Shown here: positions 1-5,296 of the stretch, piece after piece
How positions within the stretch are numbered: position 1 is the stretch's first letter
How the letters are laid out: every line of letters begins with the position of its first letter
Origin: Puniceicoccales bacterium
GTDB taxonomy: Bacteria; Verrucomicrobiota; Verrucomicrobiia; Opitutales; Oceanipulchritudinaceae
Direction of reading: 5' to 3'
DNA: 5,296 nucleotides
NCBI GenBank assembly: GCA_030595525.1
Contig: JAUVDD010000139.1
Location: forward strand, 1 to 5,296
Position numbers and translations under genes: made by a program
The notes under the pieces: generated by a model
The model's input: the letters and a program-made list of their open reading frames with translations, nothing else
Databases searched by the model: none
Told to the model about the DNA's origin: nothing

Positions 1-483
1 CAACCGATTAGCTATGGATTCCTGCATGGAAGTCTCCCCCATTTGTTTTTCAACATGTTTGCACTCTGGATGTTCGGACGGGAAATTGAAATCCGTTGGG
101 GATCGAAGCGATTCGGATTATATTATCTCTTTTGTGTCGCCGGTGCTGGTCTGGTGCAGCTTGCGGTGAGCACCTACACATTTGAATCCACTGGGATGGC
201 CTACCCGACCCTGGGTGCCTCCGGTGGTACCTGTGGTATCCTTCTGGCATTCGGAATGCTCTTTCCGTACAGGAAGATTTTGCTCCTGATCCCGCCGATC
301 CCGATCGAAGCAAGGTATTTTGTGATTTTCTACGGACTTTTCGAGCTATTCTCGGGCCTGAGTGGATTCAAGCCGGGAATCGCACATTTCGCGCACCTGG
401 GCGGAATGCTGTTTGGACTCCTTTTGATTTTGTATTGGCGTGGAAAGCTTCCAATTAAGCCAAAACACAAAATGTTCTGGTAG
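1..483 (+). CDS. Rhomboid family intramembrane serine protease, C-terminal part (5' end outside window)
   Basis: The frame is open from base 1, so 160 residues of a longer protein are visible; the true start lies upstream, and the TTG or ATG codons near 43-55 fall inside the conserved core and are not starts. Rhomboids cleave transmembrane substrates within the membrane using a Ser-His dyad. Numbering from base 1, H14-L-F-F-N18 matches the HxxxN oxyanion motif (H150/N154 of E. coli GlpG). GASG at 72-75 carries the nucleophile Ser74 (codon 220-222), and AHFAHLGG at 128-135 carries the catalytic His132. Hydrophobic segments lie at about 40-57, 71-88, 93-117 and 129-146, as expected for the core helices. 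The last residues are basic (KPKHK), suiting a short cytoplasmic tail. All catalytic positions in view are intact, so it should be active; the substrate cannot be told. It converges on the dUTPase gene with 2 bases between the stops. Confidence 0.93.
   Translation, partial: QPISYGFLHGSLPHLFFNMFALWMFGREIEIRWGSKRFGLYYLFCVAGAGLVQLAVSTYTFESTGMAYPTLGASGGTCGILLAFGMLFPYRKILLLIPPIPIEARYFVIFYGLFELFSGLSGFKPGIAHFAHLGGMLFGLLLILYWRGKLPIKPKHKMFW
460..480 (-). terminator. Weak hairpin at the convergent gene ends, possible terminator
   Basis: Two 8-base arms (460-467 and 473-480) flank a 5-base loop. Read leftward, in the direction of the dUTPase transcript, all eight pairs form with one G-U wobble; read rightward the same position is an A-C mismatch. 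The stem is AT-rich and no clear U-run follows, so termination is only a possibility. It lies inside the last codons of the rhomboid gene. Confidence 0.2.
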
Positions 484-485
484 TC

Positions 486-857
486 CTAAATATGCCGTGA
501 ATCATCCTCGTCCTTAGAGGCGTATCCGCTATCCTGACGCTCGTGATTGACCTTGTTCTTCTTAATATAGGCATCATAGACGTCCTCAGCACTCATTCCG
601 AGTACTTGTGCCAGTGAGATAAGGAAGTGGAATAAATCAACCACTTCCACCTTGGCATTCTGTTCGTCAAATTCCTGATATTTCGCCCACCACTTCCATG
701 GAACGGAGTCCGTTAATTCGGCTAATTCCTGTTGCATGGCACGTGTATAGTTTAAAACCCACTCAGTTTTTTGTTCTTCATTCAGTCCTTCCAGTTCGAC
801 ACCAATGCGTCGATTGAGGTCGGCTTGCATCGAAAAAATCTCTCTCAACTTATCCAT
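486..857 (-). CDS. Dimeric all-alpha dUTPase (dUTP diphosphatase, MazG-related fold)
   Basis: This 123-residue protein probably hydrolyses dUTP to dUMP and pyrophosphate, keeping uracil out of DNA and feeding thymidylate synthesis. It resembles the dimeric all-alpha dUTPases (dUTPase_2 / MazG-like superfamily), not the common trimeric beta-fold Dut. Visible metal-binding motifs are E44-L-A-E47 and E71-V-V-D74, the ExxE...ExxD pattern of the superfamily. DSVPWKWW (50-57) fits the Lys-Trp-Trp motif of the family. K99-K-N101 to N104-x-x-R107-Q-D-x-x-Y112 fits the C-terminal phosphate- and base-contacting motif. The tail is acidic (KDEDDSRHI). The ATG at 857 is the first possible start because an in-frame TGA lies two codons upstream. 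A GGAGG sits about 14 bases upstream, which is further than usual, so initiation may be weak. It is divergent from the basic protein gene. Another MazG-type nucleotide pyrophosphatase is the main alternative. Confidence 0.85.
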   Translation of the reverse strand: MDKLREIFSMQADLNRRIGVELEGLNEEQKTEWVLNYTRAMQQELAELTDSVPWKWWAKYQEFDEQNAKVEVVDLFHFLISLAQVLGMSAEDVYDAYIKKNKVNHERQDSGYASKDEDDSRHI

Positions 858-968
858 ACTTCAGTGATGAGTCCTCCCAATCCAAAGCGCAAGTCTGGAT
901 TCCCATTGCTTTTATCTTGCTGAGACCGGATCTTTTGGCCTTCAATCCCGTTCAGAAACGGTCAATAT
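858..968. promoter_or_regulatory. Divergent intergenic region, presumed to hold promoters for both directions
   Basis: This 111-base gap separates two divergent start codons, so promoters for the dUTPase and for the rightward run should lie here. For the rightward side a weak candidate is TTGCTG (917-922) and TTCAAT (941-946) with an 18-base spacer; this is inference from loose consensus matches. I saw no convincing leftward -35/-10 pair. No good Shine-Dalgarno sequence precedes the ATG at 969. Confidence 0.4.
948..961 (+). promoter_or_regulatory. Small inverted repeat just upstream of the basic protein start
   Basis: CCGTT and AACGG form a perfect 5-base-pair stem around a 4-base loop, ending 7 bases before the ATG at 969. 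It covers the place where a ribosome binding site would be expected. It could be a small operator half-site pair or an RNA hairpin limiting translation. A stem this short can also arise by chance. Confidence 0.2.
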
Positions 969-1760
969 ATGCCACACTTTGAGAATTTAGATCAGTACGA
1001 AGGAAAAAACCCAAAATCGGGAAAACAAGAAATTGTCCCGATTGCGCCACATTCGCTGCAGGCGGAGGATTATCGCCCCCGTAAAGGGAGCTCTGAGCCG
1101 GTGCGAAAACGAAAACAATTGGGTGAATTTAAGAAAATGGATTTTGAACCAATTTCCGTCAAACAGATGGAAAAGGAATTTAAAGCAGCCGGGAGGAAAC
1201 GGAGGCGTTCCAAATCCAGGGTACGGGGAAAGTCTATTTGGAAGAAAATAGCTGATTTTTTGAAATCCTTATTTAGGAGAAAAAAGAAAAAACGGAATTT
1301 CAATCGCAACCGTGACCGTCGGCGTGGACAGGACAACAATCGTTCTCGAGGACAGCAGCAAAGAGGACGAAACGACAACCGGAGAGGCAATCAGCAATCC
1401 CGGGGGAAGTCCGGAAAGAATCGCTCCAACCGATCCCGTCAACAGGAACAACCACGTGATCGGAAACAGCCTCAAAAGCAACAGTCCAATCAGACGCAGC
1501 AAGCAAAGAAGCAGTCCAAGCAACAGCCGCGTAGACAACAGTCACAAAAGCAAACGCAGCAACCCAATCAATCGCAGCCAAAGCAGCAACCCAGCCAACA
1601 GCAACCCAAGCAATCTCAGCAACCCAAGCAAACGCAGCCGGGTAATGATAAACCCAGTGAAGGTAGCCAGAATCAACCTGGTAAAAAGCGTAATCGCCGT
1701 AATCGCGGAAGAAATCAAGGTCCAGGGCATTCTGGCCAATCTTATTCCAACCATTATTAG
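969..1760 (+). CDS. Highly basic, low-complexity, probably disordered protein of unknown function
   Basis: I cannot assign a named family to this 263-residue protein. Residues 1-75 are mixed and moderately charged, with a possible short helix near 63-75. Residues 76-110 are strongly basic, with Arg/Lys runs on both sides of an amphipathic stretch at about 88-102 (GKSIWKKIADFLKSLF) that could bind membrane or pack on a partner. Residues 111-160 are rich in Arg, Asn, Gly and Gln with several RG steps. Residues 160-225 are Gln/Pro/Lys/Ser-rich with degenerate QQPKQS units. Residues 239-250 form another Arg/Asn/Gly patch, and the end is GHSGQSYSNHY. There is no signal peptide or transmembrane segment. 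The composition suggests nucleic-acid binding, which is inference only. The ATG at 969 is the first start after an in-frame stop at 921-923. It lies 11 bases before murA and is probably cotranscribed with it. Confidence 0.75.
   Translation: MPHFENLDQYEGKNPKSGKQEIVPIAPHSLQAEDYRPRKGSSEPVRKRKQLGEFKKMDFEPISVKQMEKEFKAAGRKRRRSKSRVRGKSIWKKIADFLKSLFRRKKKKRNFNRNRDRRRGQDNNRSRGQQQRGRNDNRRGNQQSRGKSGKNRSNRSRQQEQPRDRKQPQKQQSNQTQQAKKQSKQQPRRQQSQKQTQQPNQSQPKQQPSQQQPKQSQQPKQTQPGNDKPSEGSQNQPGKKRNRRNRGRNQGPGHSGQSYSNHY
1557..1634 (+). repeat. Degenerate 18-base coding repeats (QQPKQS/T units)
   Basis: Units at 1599-1616 and 1617-1634 are adjacent and identical at 16 of 18 bases (CAGCAACCCAAGCAA followed by TCT or ACG). 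A related unit at 1557-1574 also differs from the last by two bases, and a 15-base partial unit lies at 1584-1598. They encode the Gln/Pro-rich tail of the basic protein. The pattern suggests growth by slippage or unequal recombination, so copy number may vary between strains. Confidence 0.7.
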
Positions 1761-1771
1761 CGGGTGAATTG

Positions 1772-3076
1772 ATGGACGTATTTAAAATTGAGGGTGGTCA
1801 CTCCCTGAGTGGGACCGTTGAAGCTGGTGGTGCCAAGAATGCCGCACTGCCGATTTTCGCAGCAACTCTGTTAACTGGAGGTGTTTGCAGGATTAATGGC
1901 GTACCGGATTTATCTGACATCCGGTTTATGGCCAAGATACTCAGATACCTTGGTGCCCGTGTGGATCAGGTTGGTCCGCATACATGGGAAATTGAGGCCC
2001 AGGAAGTCCATCATTGCGCTCCCTATGATTTGGTGAGACAGATGCGGGCTTCCATCTGTTTGCTCGGACCAGTGGTGGGTCGTCTACGACGGACAGAAGT
2101 ATCCCTGCCGGGCGGATGTGTTATCGGGCCACGACCGATCGACCTGCATTTGAAGGGCTTGTCCAGGTTAGGTTGTAAGGTAGACGTTCGAAACGGTTAT
2201 GTTGAGGTCGATGGCAGTGGCCTCTGCGGAGACTATCTCTATCTGGGCGGCAGGCATGGTTCCACAGTGACCGGTTCTGCCAATATGATTATGGCAGCAG
2301 TTCTGGCCCCTGGAACGACTCGCATCGAGAGCGTTGCCTGTGAGCCGGAAGTTGTCGATTTATGTCAGATGCTGGTCAAAATGGGCGCCAAGATTCACGG
2401 CATCGGAAGCCACTATTTGAAGATCGAAGGTGTAAAGGAACTCCACGGCTGTGAGCACACTGTTGTACCTGATCGGATCGAGGCAGGCACATTGTTGCTG
2501 GCGGGAGCGATAACGAAGAGTTCTGTCACCGTACAAAACGTAATCCCCGGACACATGCGGGCATTGCTCGATGCAATGGAATCTTCAGGGGTTCCATTCG
2601 AGTGCAAGCCAGACCAGAGACAGATTTCGGTATTTGAAACCCGTGCCACCTTGAAACCGGTAGAAATCATCACTTTGCCACATCCTGGATTCCCGACAGA
2701 CCTCCAAGCACAGATGCTTGCATTGATGGCCGTTACTCCCGGATTGAGTTTTATTACGGAGAGGGTTTATCCAAATAGATTTATGCACGTGCCGGAATTG
2801 CTGCGCATGGGAGCGCATGTCTCAATGGAAGGTGCTTCTGCAGTCGTTAACGGCGTAAACCGATTGAACGGTGCCCCGGTTATGGCATCCGATTTGCGTG
2901 CCAGTGCGGCTCTCGTTCTTGCAGGTCTGGCTGCGGAAGGAACTACGTGGATTCAACGTATTTATCATCTTGATCGCGGGTATGAGGAGTTGGAGAGCAA
3001 ACTGAATCTATTGGGTGCGTCCGTTGAACGCCTTCCACAAGATGCCCTCCCCAGTGATTTGATTGAGGATTCCTGA
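1772..3076 (+). CDS. murA: UDP-N-acetylglucosamine 1-carboxyvinyltransferase MurA
   Basis: MurA transfers enolpyruvate from phosphoenolpyruvate to UDP-GlcNAc in the cytoplasm, the first committed step of peptidoglycan synthesis. The 434-residue length is normal. Near the N-terminus A18-G-G-A-K22-N23 matches the substrate-binding Lys22/Asn23 of E. coli. R89-x-x-R92-A-S follows, then the mobile loop PGGC116VIGPR121P holds the Cys that corresponds to E. coli Cys115, the fosfomycin target, and the Arg120 equivalent. GFPTDLQAQ near 306-314 carries the catalytic Asp305 equivalent, and [19 protein letters not shown] near 375-393 carries the late conserved Arg. The ATG at 1772 is chosen over the TTG one codon earlier because it puts Lys at position 22 and has a weak GGGTG five bases upstream. 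It starts 11 bases after the basic protein gene and its stop is 1 base from the ruvB start. All key residues are present, so I expect a functional enzyme sensitive to fosfomycin. Confidence 0.97.
   Translation: MDVFKIEGGHSLSGTVEAGGAKNAALPIFAATLLTGGVCRINGVPDLSDIRFMAKILRYLGARVDQVGPHTWEIEAQEVHHCAPYDLVRQMRASICLLGPVVGRLRRTEVSLPGGCVIGPRPIDLHLKGLSRLGCKVDVRNGYVEVDGSGLCGDYLYLGGRHGSTVTGSANMIMAAVLAPGTTRIESVACEPEVVDLCQMLVKMGAKIHGIGSHYLKIEGVKELHGCEHTVVPDRIEAGTLLLAGAITKSSVTVQNVIPGHMRALLDAMESSGVPFECKPDQRQISVFETRATLKPVEIITLPHPGFPTDLQAQMLALMAVTPGLSFITERVYPNRFMHVPELLRMGAHVSMEGASAVVNGVNRLNGAPVMASDLRASAALVLAGLAAEGTTWIQRIYHLDRGYEELESKLNLLGASVERLPQDALPSDLIEDS
3065..3069 (+). promoter_or_regulatory. Ribosome binding site for ruvB inside the end of murA
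   Basis: GAGGA lies within the last codons of murA and is 8 bases before the ATG at 3078. It supports that ATG over the in-frame TTG at 3063, which overlaps murA and has no such site. The arrangement suggests translational coupling of ruvB to murA. Confidence 0.6.
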
Positions 3077-3077
3077 A

Positions 3078-4112
3078 ATGACTGACGAATCCACTGGAAG
3101 TGATTTTTATTCAGATGCTATAACCCGGGATGATACCCGGGATGCTGCTTTACGGCCCGTCTCGTTTGACGACTTTCGTGGTCAGCCAAAGACCATTGAG
3201 CGTCTTCTGATCATGACTGGTGCGGCTAAAAAAAGGAACGATGTGGTTAGCCATGTTCTTTTAAGCGGACCCCCGGGTTTAGGGAAAACTACGCTCGCCC
3301 ATATCATCGGTCATGTCATGGGACGAAAAGTCCATATTACGGCAGGTCCGGTTGTTGAACGTCCAGGAGATTTGGCGGGGATGCTGACCAATCTTGAGGA
3401 AGGTGATATCCTCTTCATCGATGAAATTCACCGTGTGCCCAAGGCGGTGGAGGAATTCCTTTACAGTGCGATGGAAGATTACCGAATCGATATCATGATC
3501 GATCAGGGTCCGAATGCGCGTTCCGTAAGACTTGATTTGCCCAAGTTTACATTGATTGGTGCAACCACCCGTATGGGATTATTAACAGCTCCCCTCCGGA
3601 GTCGGTTTACGCTGCAATCCAGACTGGATTATTATAATAAGAGTGACCTTGTGAGTATTGCCCACAGGAGCTGCAAGCTTCTTGAAGTACCGATTGACAA
3701 AGACGGAGCCAGCGAAATTGCGGGAAGAGCACGGGGCACTCCAAGAGTAGTCAACAACTTGATTCATTTTGTTCGTGACTATGCGGAAGAACGTGCTGAT
3801 GGAGTCATTACAAGGGATGTAGCCAATGCTGCATTGTCACTGTTGGAAATTGATGAGCGTGGTCTAGATGAAATGGATAAACGGATCCTTTCTGTAATGG
3901 CCACCCACTACAATGGAGGACCCGTTGGTCTTGGAACAATAGCTGTTGCTGTTGGTGAAGAACAACAAACTCTGGAGGAAGTTCATGAACCATATCTTAT
4001 TCAAGAAGGTTATCTCCAGAGAACACCACAAGGTAGAGTGCTGACTGTGCGGGGATGGGATATTGTAGGAATTAAACCTGGCGACGGTCAGCAAATGAAT
4101 CTTATTTCCTGA
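3078..4112 (+). CDS. ruvB: Holliday junction branch migration ATPase RuvB
   Basis: RuvB is the hexameric AAA+ motor that, with RuvA, drives branch migration of Holliday junctions before RuvC cleavage. The 344 residues are slightly more than the 336 of E. coli, the extra lying at the N-terminus. In order: [11 protein letters not shown] (26-36), Walker [10 protein letters not shown] (64-72), [17 protein letters not shown] (94-110), Walker [10 protein letters not shown] (111-119), sensor 1 LIGATTR (159-165), arginine finger in LRSRF (Arg174), and sensor 2 GTPR (Arg223). The winged-helix DNA-binding domain spans about 255-335, with [29 protein letters not shown]. Around sensor 2 several usually basic residues are replaced (N227, H230, F231), and Gly286 stands where Asp is usual. 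The start is set by the GAGGA site and by the 1-base gap after murA. ruvA and ruvC are not in this window. Confidence 0.97.
   Translation: MTDESTGSDFYSDAITRDDTRDAALRPVSFDDFRGQPKTIERLLIMTGAAKKRNDVVSHVLLSGPPGLGKTTLAHIIGHVMGRKVHITAGPVVERPGDLAGMLTNLEEGDILFIDEIHRVPKAVEEFLYSAMEDYRIDIMIDQGPNARSVRLDLPKFTLIGATTRMGLLTAPLRSRFTLQSRLDYYNKSDLVSIAHRSCKLLEVPIDKDGASEIAGRARGTPRVVNNLIHFVRDYAEERADGVITRDVANAALSLLEIDERGLDEMDKRILSVMATHYNGGPVGLGTIAVAVGEEQQTLEEVHEPYLIQEGYLQRTPQGRVLTVRGWDIVGIKPGDGQQMNLIS
3123..3146 (+). repeat. 12-base tandem duplication in the ruvB N-terminal region
   Basis: Two adjacent 12-base units (3123-3134 and 3135-3146) share ACCCGGGATG and differ at one base. Each holds the palindrome CCCGGG. 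They encode TRDD and TRDA (residues 17-20 and 21-24), just before the conserved RPVSFDDF block, so the duplication adds four residues to the variable N-terminus without disturbing the AAA+ core. Confidence 0.75.
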
Positions 4113-4121
4113 TCTCAGGAC

Positions 4122-4952
4122 ATGGGAACAAATGACGATTGCCCTACCCTTCTGACTGTTGATTCGCTTTGCGTTCAACTGGGCAACCCTGCGGTCGAAG
4201 CTGTTAAACAAATAAGCTTTGCAATCAATCGAGGCGAAATACTCGGAATGGCTGGAGAAAGCGGTAGTGGGAAGTCGGTATCCGCACTTTCCTTGACTCG
4301 ATTGTTACCCGTTTCAGCGAATCCATCCTATTCCGGAGTGGCCCGATTATATGGGATTGAAAAGAACCTTCTCAGTATGAGTTCACGGGAACTGGCAACC
4401 GTGCGTGGTGGCCGAATTGGATATGTATTCCAGGAACCATCATCCAGTTTTAATCCTGTTTATACAATTAAGGAGCATCTGCTGGAGGTTGTGGCATTAC
4501 AAGGAGTTTCCCGGGGAGATCGCTCAAGAGCAATCAGTGATGCCTTGGAAAGTGTTGGTATTCCCGCTACAGAGACCAACCTTCGGGCCTACCCCGGCGA
4601 TTTTAGTGGAGGGATGCTCCAACGTCTGGCAATTGCCTGTGCCTTGATTCCGAAACCGGATTTGCTCATCGCGGATGAACCAACCACTGCATTGGACACC
4701 ACGACCCAGAAACGCATTGTCGAGTTACTGCGGAAGCTGAATGAAGATTTGGGCATGGCTATTTTGTTTATATCTCACGATCTCGCCCTATTGAAGCAGA
4801 TTGCCCCGAAACTTATTGTCATGAAAGATGGTGTTATTGTGGAACAAGGATCGTCATCCGAAGTCCTGTACAATCCAGTCCACCCATATACACAGTCTCT
4901 TGTGGAGGCGATTCCTAAGCTGGAGTTGCCCAACAGGAGACCGTCGCCTTGA
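4122..4952 (+). CDS. ABC transporter ATP-binding protein, oligopeptide/dipeptide (OppD/DppD) type; 3' end possibly frameshifted
   Basis: This is the nucleotide-binding subunit of an importer of the peptide/nickel family, acting on the inner face of the cytoplasmic membrane. The 276 residues contain Walker A GESGSGKS (45-52, Lys51), Q-loop YVFQEPSSSFNP (Gln104), signature FSGGMLQR (161-168, Phe in place of the usual Leu), Walker B LLIADEP (181-187, Glu186), D-loop ALD, and H-loop ISHD (His219). NPVHPYTQSLVEAIP (251-265) is the oligo_HPY tail typical of OppD/DppD, but the protein ends 11 residues later, shorter than the usual 320 or so. The last residues NRRPSP may be out of frame, as described under the tail entry. 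It lies 9 bases after ruvB in the same reading frame. An AGGA ends only 1 base before the ATG, too close for a normal ribosome binding site, so initiation may depend on coupling to ruvB. No permease, binding protein or partner OppF is visible. The substrate is unknown. Confidence 0.92.
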   Translation: MGTNDDCPTLLTVDSLCVQLGNPAVEAVKQISFAINRGEILGMAGESGSGKSVSALSLTRLLPVSANPSYSGVARLYGIEKNLLSMSSRELATVRGGRIGYVFQEPSSSFNPVYTIKEHLLEVVALQGVSRGDRSRAISDALESVGIPATETNLRAYPGDFSGGMLQRLAIACALIPKPDLLIADEPTTALDTTTQKRIVELLRKLNEDLGMAILFISHDLALLKQIAPKLIVMKDGVIVEQGSSSEVLYNPVHPYTQSLVEAIPKLELPNRRPSP

Positions 4953-5005
4953 TTGAGAAAATTGAAAGCCAGAATGAAACCCTGGTTGCCCTAGCCGAGG
5001 AGTAA
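4949..5005 (+). other. Possible true C-terminal tail of the ABC ATPase in a shifted frame
   Basis: After the ABC stop (4950-4952) a second frame, open between a stop at 4916-4918 and TAA at 5003-5005, encodes QQETVALIEKIESQNETL followed by VALAEE. One extra C in the CCC run at 4929-4931 would join it to the ABC protein directly after LELP, giving about 294 residues. The tail has spaced hydrophobic residues like a short amphipathic helix. Its stop would then touch the stop of the leftward gene at 5006, as tightly as the gene pair at 483/486. This is inference from one sequence; it may be plain intergenic DNA. Confidence 0.35.
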
Positions 5006-5296
5006 TCAATCTGACAATTTCGGCTTCCGAGCCACCCAGAACCGGCAATCATCTGAGAATTGCTGAGTTTCCGGACTCTCGATCGCTATTGTTGAGCGAA
5101 GACTATCCCACTCTGCTTTCCAGCCGGTTTCTTTCAGATCTTCCCTGACTTCTTCAGGTGTTGGAACATGAATAAACAACATGCCATGTTCTGTTTCCTC
5201 CCAGCGGTCACCGAATTCGAGTAACTCTGGCTGTTGCTTTCCCTTGTTCCAGCGGGTCTGTTCTTCCTTCCAGAAATTCCGGTGTTTTGGGTTCTG
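5006..5296 (-). CDS. C-terminal fragment of an unidentified protein, possibly a SAM-dependent methyltransferase
   Basis: The leftward frame is open from the right edge to a TGA at 5006-5008, giving the last 96 residues of a gene that begins outside the window. It starts QNPKHRNFWKEEQTRWNKG and ends DDCRFWVARKPKLSD. It is rich in charged and aromatic residues (five Trp), with no membrane segment, and has a pattern of real coding sequence: ELLEFGDRWEE, then HGMLFIHVPTPEEVREDLKETGW, which reads like a beta strand followed by a helix. The alternation and the FWVARKP ending resemble the last strands of class I methyltransferases, but no SAM-binding motif is in view, so the family is a guess. It is convergent with the ABC gene, 53 bases from its annotated stop. 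Confidence 0.7.
   Translation of the reverse strand, partial: QNPKHRNFWKEEQTRWNKGKQQPELLEFGDRWEETEHGMLFIHVPTPEEVREDLKETGWKAEWDSLRSTIAIESPETQQFSDDCRFWVARKPKLSD

Noticed and set aside
1070..1754. Several leftward open frames with Leu-rich, membrane-like translations opposite the basic protein gene
   Set aside because: They are the reverse complement of Lys/Gln/Arg-rich codons (CTT, TTG, CTG), which makes false hydrophobic proteins. None has a start site or recognisable motif.
1312..1767. A 151-codon open frame overlapping the basic protein gene on the same strand
   Set aside because: It arises because the CAA/CAG/AAG/AAC-rich gene yields few stops in its shifted frames. Its protein is a Ser/Asn/Pro-rich shadow with no independent start context.
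1772..3076. Possible fosfomycin-resistant MurA with Asp in place of the active-site Cys
   Set aside because: The loop clearly reads [10 protein letters not shown], so the Cys is retained.
3063..3077. TTG at 3063 as the ruvB start
   Set aside because: It overlaps the murA end, while the ATG at 3078 has a well-spaced GAGGA site and gives a normal RuvB length.
4132..4155. ATG at 4132 as an alternative start after ruvB
   Set aside because: It is out of frame with the ABC ATPase and meets a stop after seven codons.
3864..4211. A 115-codon leftward open frame across the ruvB-ABC junction
   Set aside because: It is antisense to strongly conserved RuvB winged-helix sequence and the ABC start, and its translation resembles no known protein.
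4953..5005. Possible terminator between the ABC gene and the leftward gene
   Set aside because: Only short, imperfect pairings (such as CCAG with CTGG) are present and there is no T-run in either direction.

Overview
This window looks like a chromosomal housekeeping stretch from a Gram-negative-type bacterium, most likely from Verrucomicrobiota (Opitutae-like). That placement is an inference from remembered resemblance: the all-alpha dUTPase with its DSVPWKWW and NHERQDSGY motifs, the murA-ruvB pairing behind a very basic Gln/Arg-rich protein, and the style of the C-terminal fragment at the right edge. Base composition appears fairly balanced by eye. I see no rRNA, tRNA, CRISPR array, insertion sequence, phage gene or defence gene.

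Layout from left to right. (1) Positions 1-483 (+) hold the C-terminal 160 residues of a rhomboid intramembrane serine protease whose start lies outside the window. (2) Positions 486-857 (-) hold a complete dimeric, all-alpha dUTPase that converges on the rhomboid gene with 2 bases between the stops. (3) A 111-base divergent intergenic region (858-968) separates it from a rightward run of four genes. (4) 969-1760 is a highly basic, low-complexity, probably disordered protein with one amphipathic segment. (5) 1772-3076 is murA, the first committed step of peptidoglycan synthesis. (6) 3078-4112 is ruvB, the Holliday-junction branch-migration motor. (7) 4122-4952 is an Opp/Dpp-type ABC transporter ATPase. 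(8) The C-terminal 96 residues of a leftward gene occupy 5006-5296.

The four rightward genes are separated by 11, 1 and 9 bases, so they probably share a transcript, but their functions are unrelated: cell-wall precursor synthesis, recombination and peptide transport. No permease or substrate-binding protein accompanies the ABC ATPase here.

I found no convincing new biological system. The points most worth a second look are an apparent one-base frameshift in a C-run near the 3' end of the ABC ATPase gene, the basic disordered protein directly upstream of murA, the loss of conserved basic residues near sensor 2 of RuvB, and a 12-base tandem duplication in the ruvB N-terminus.
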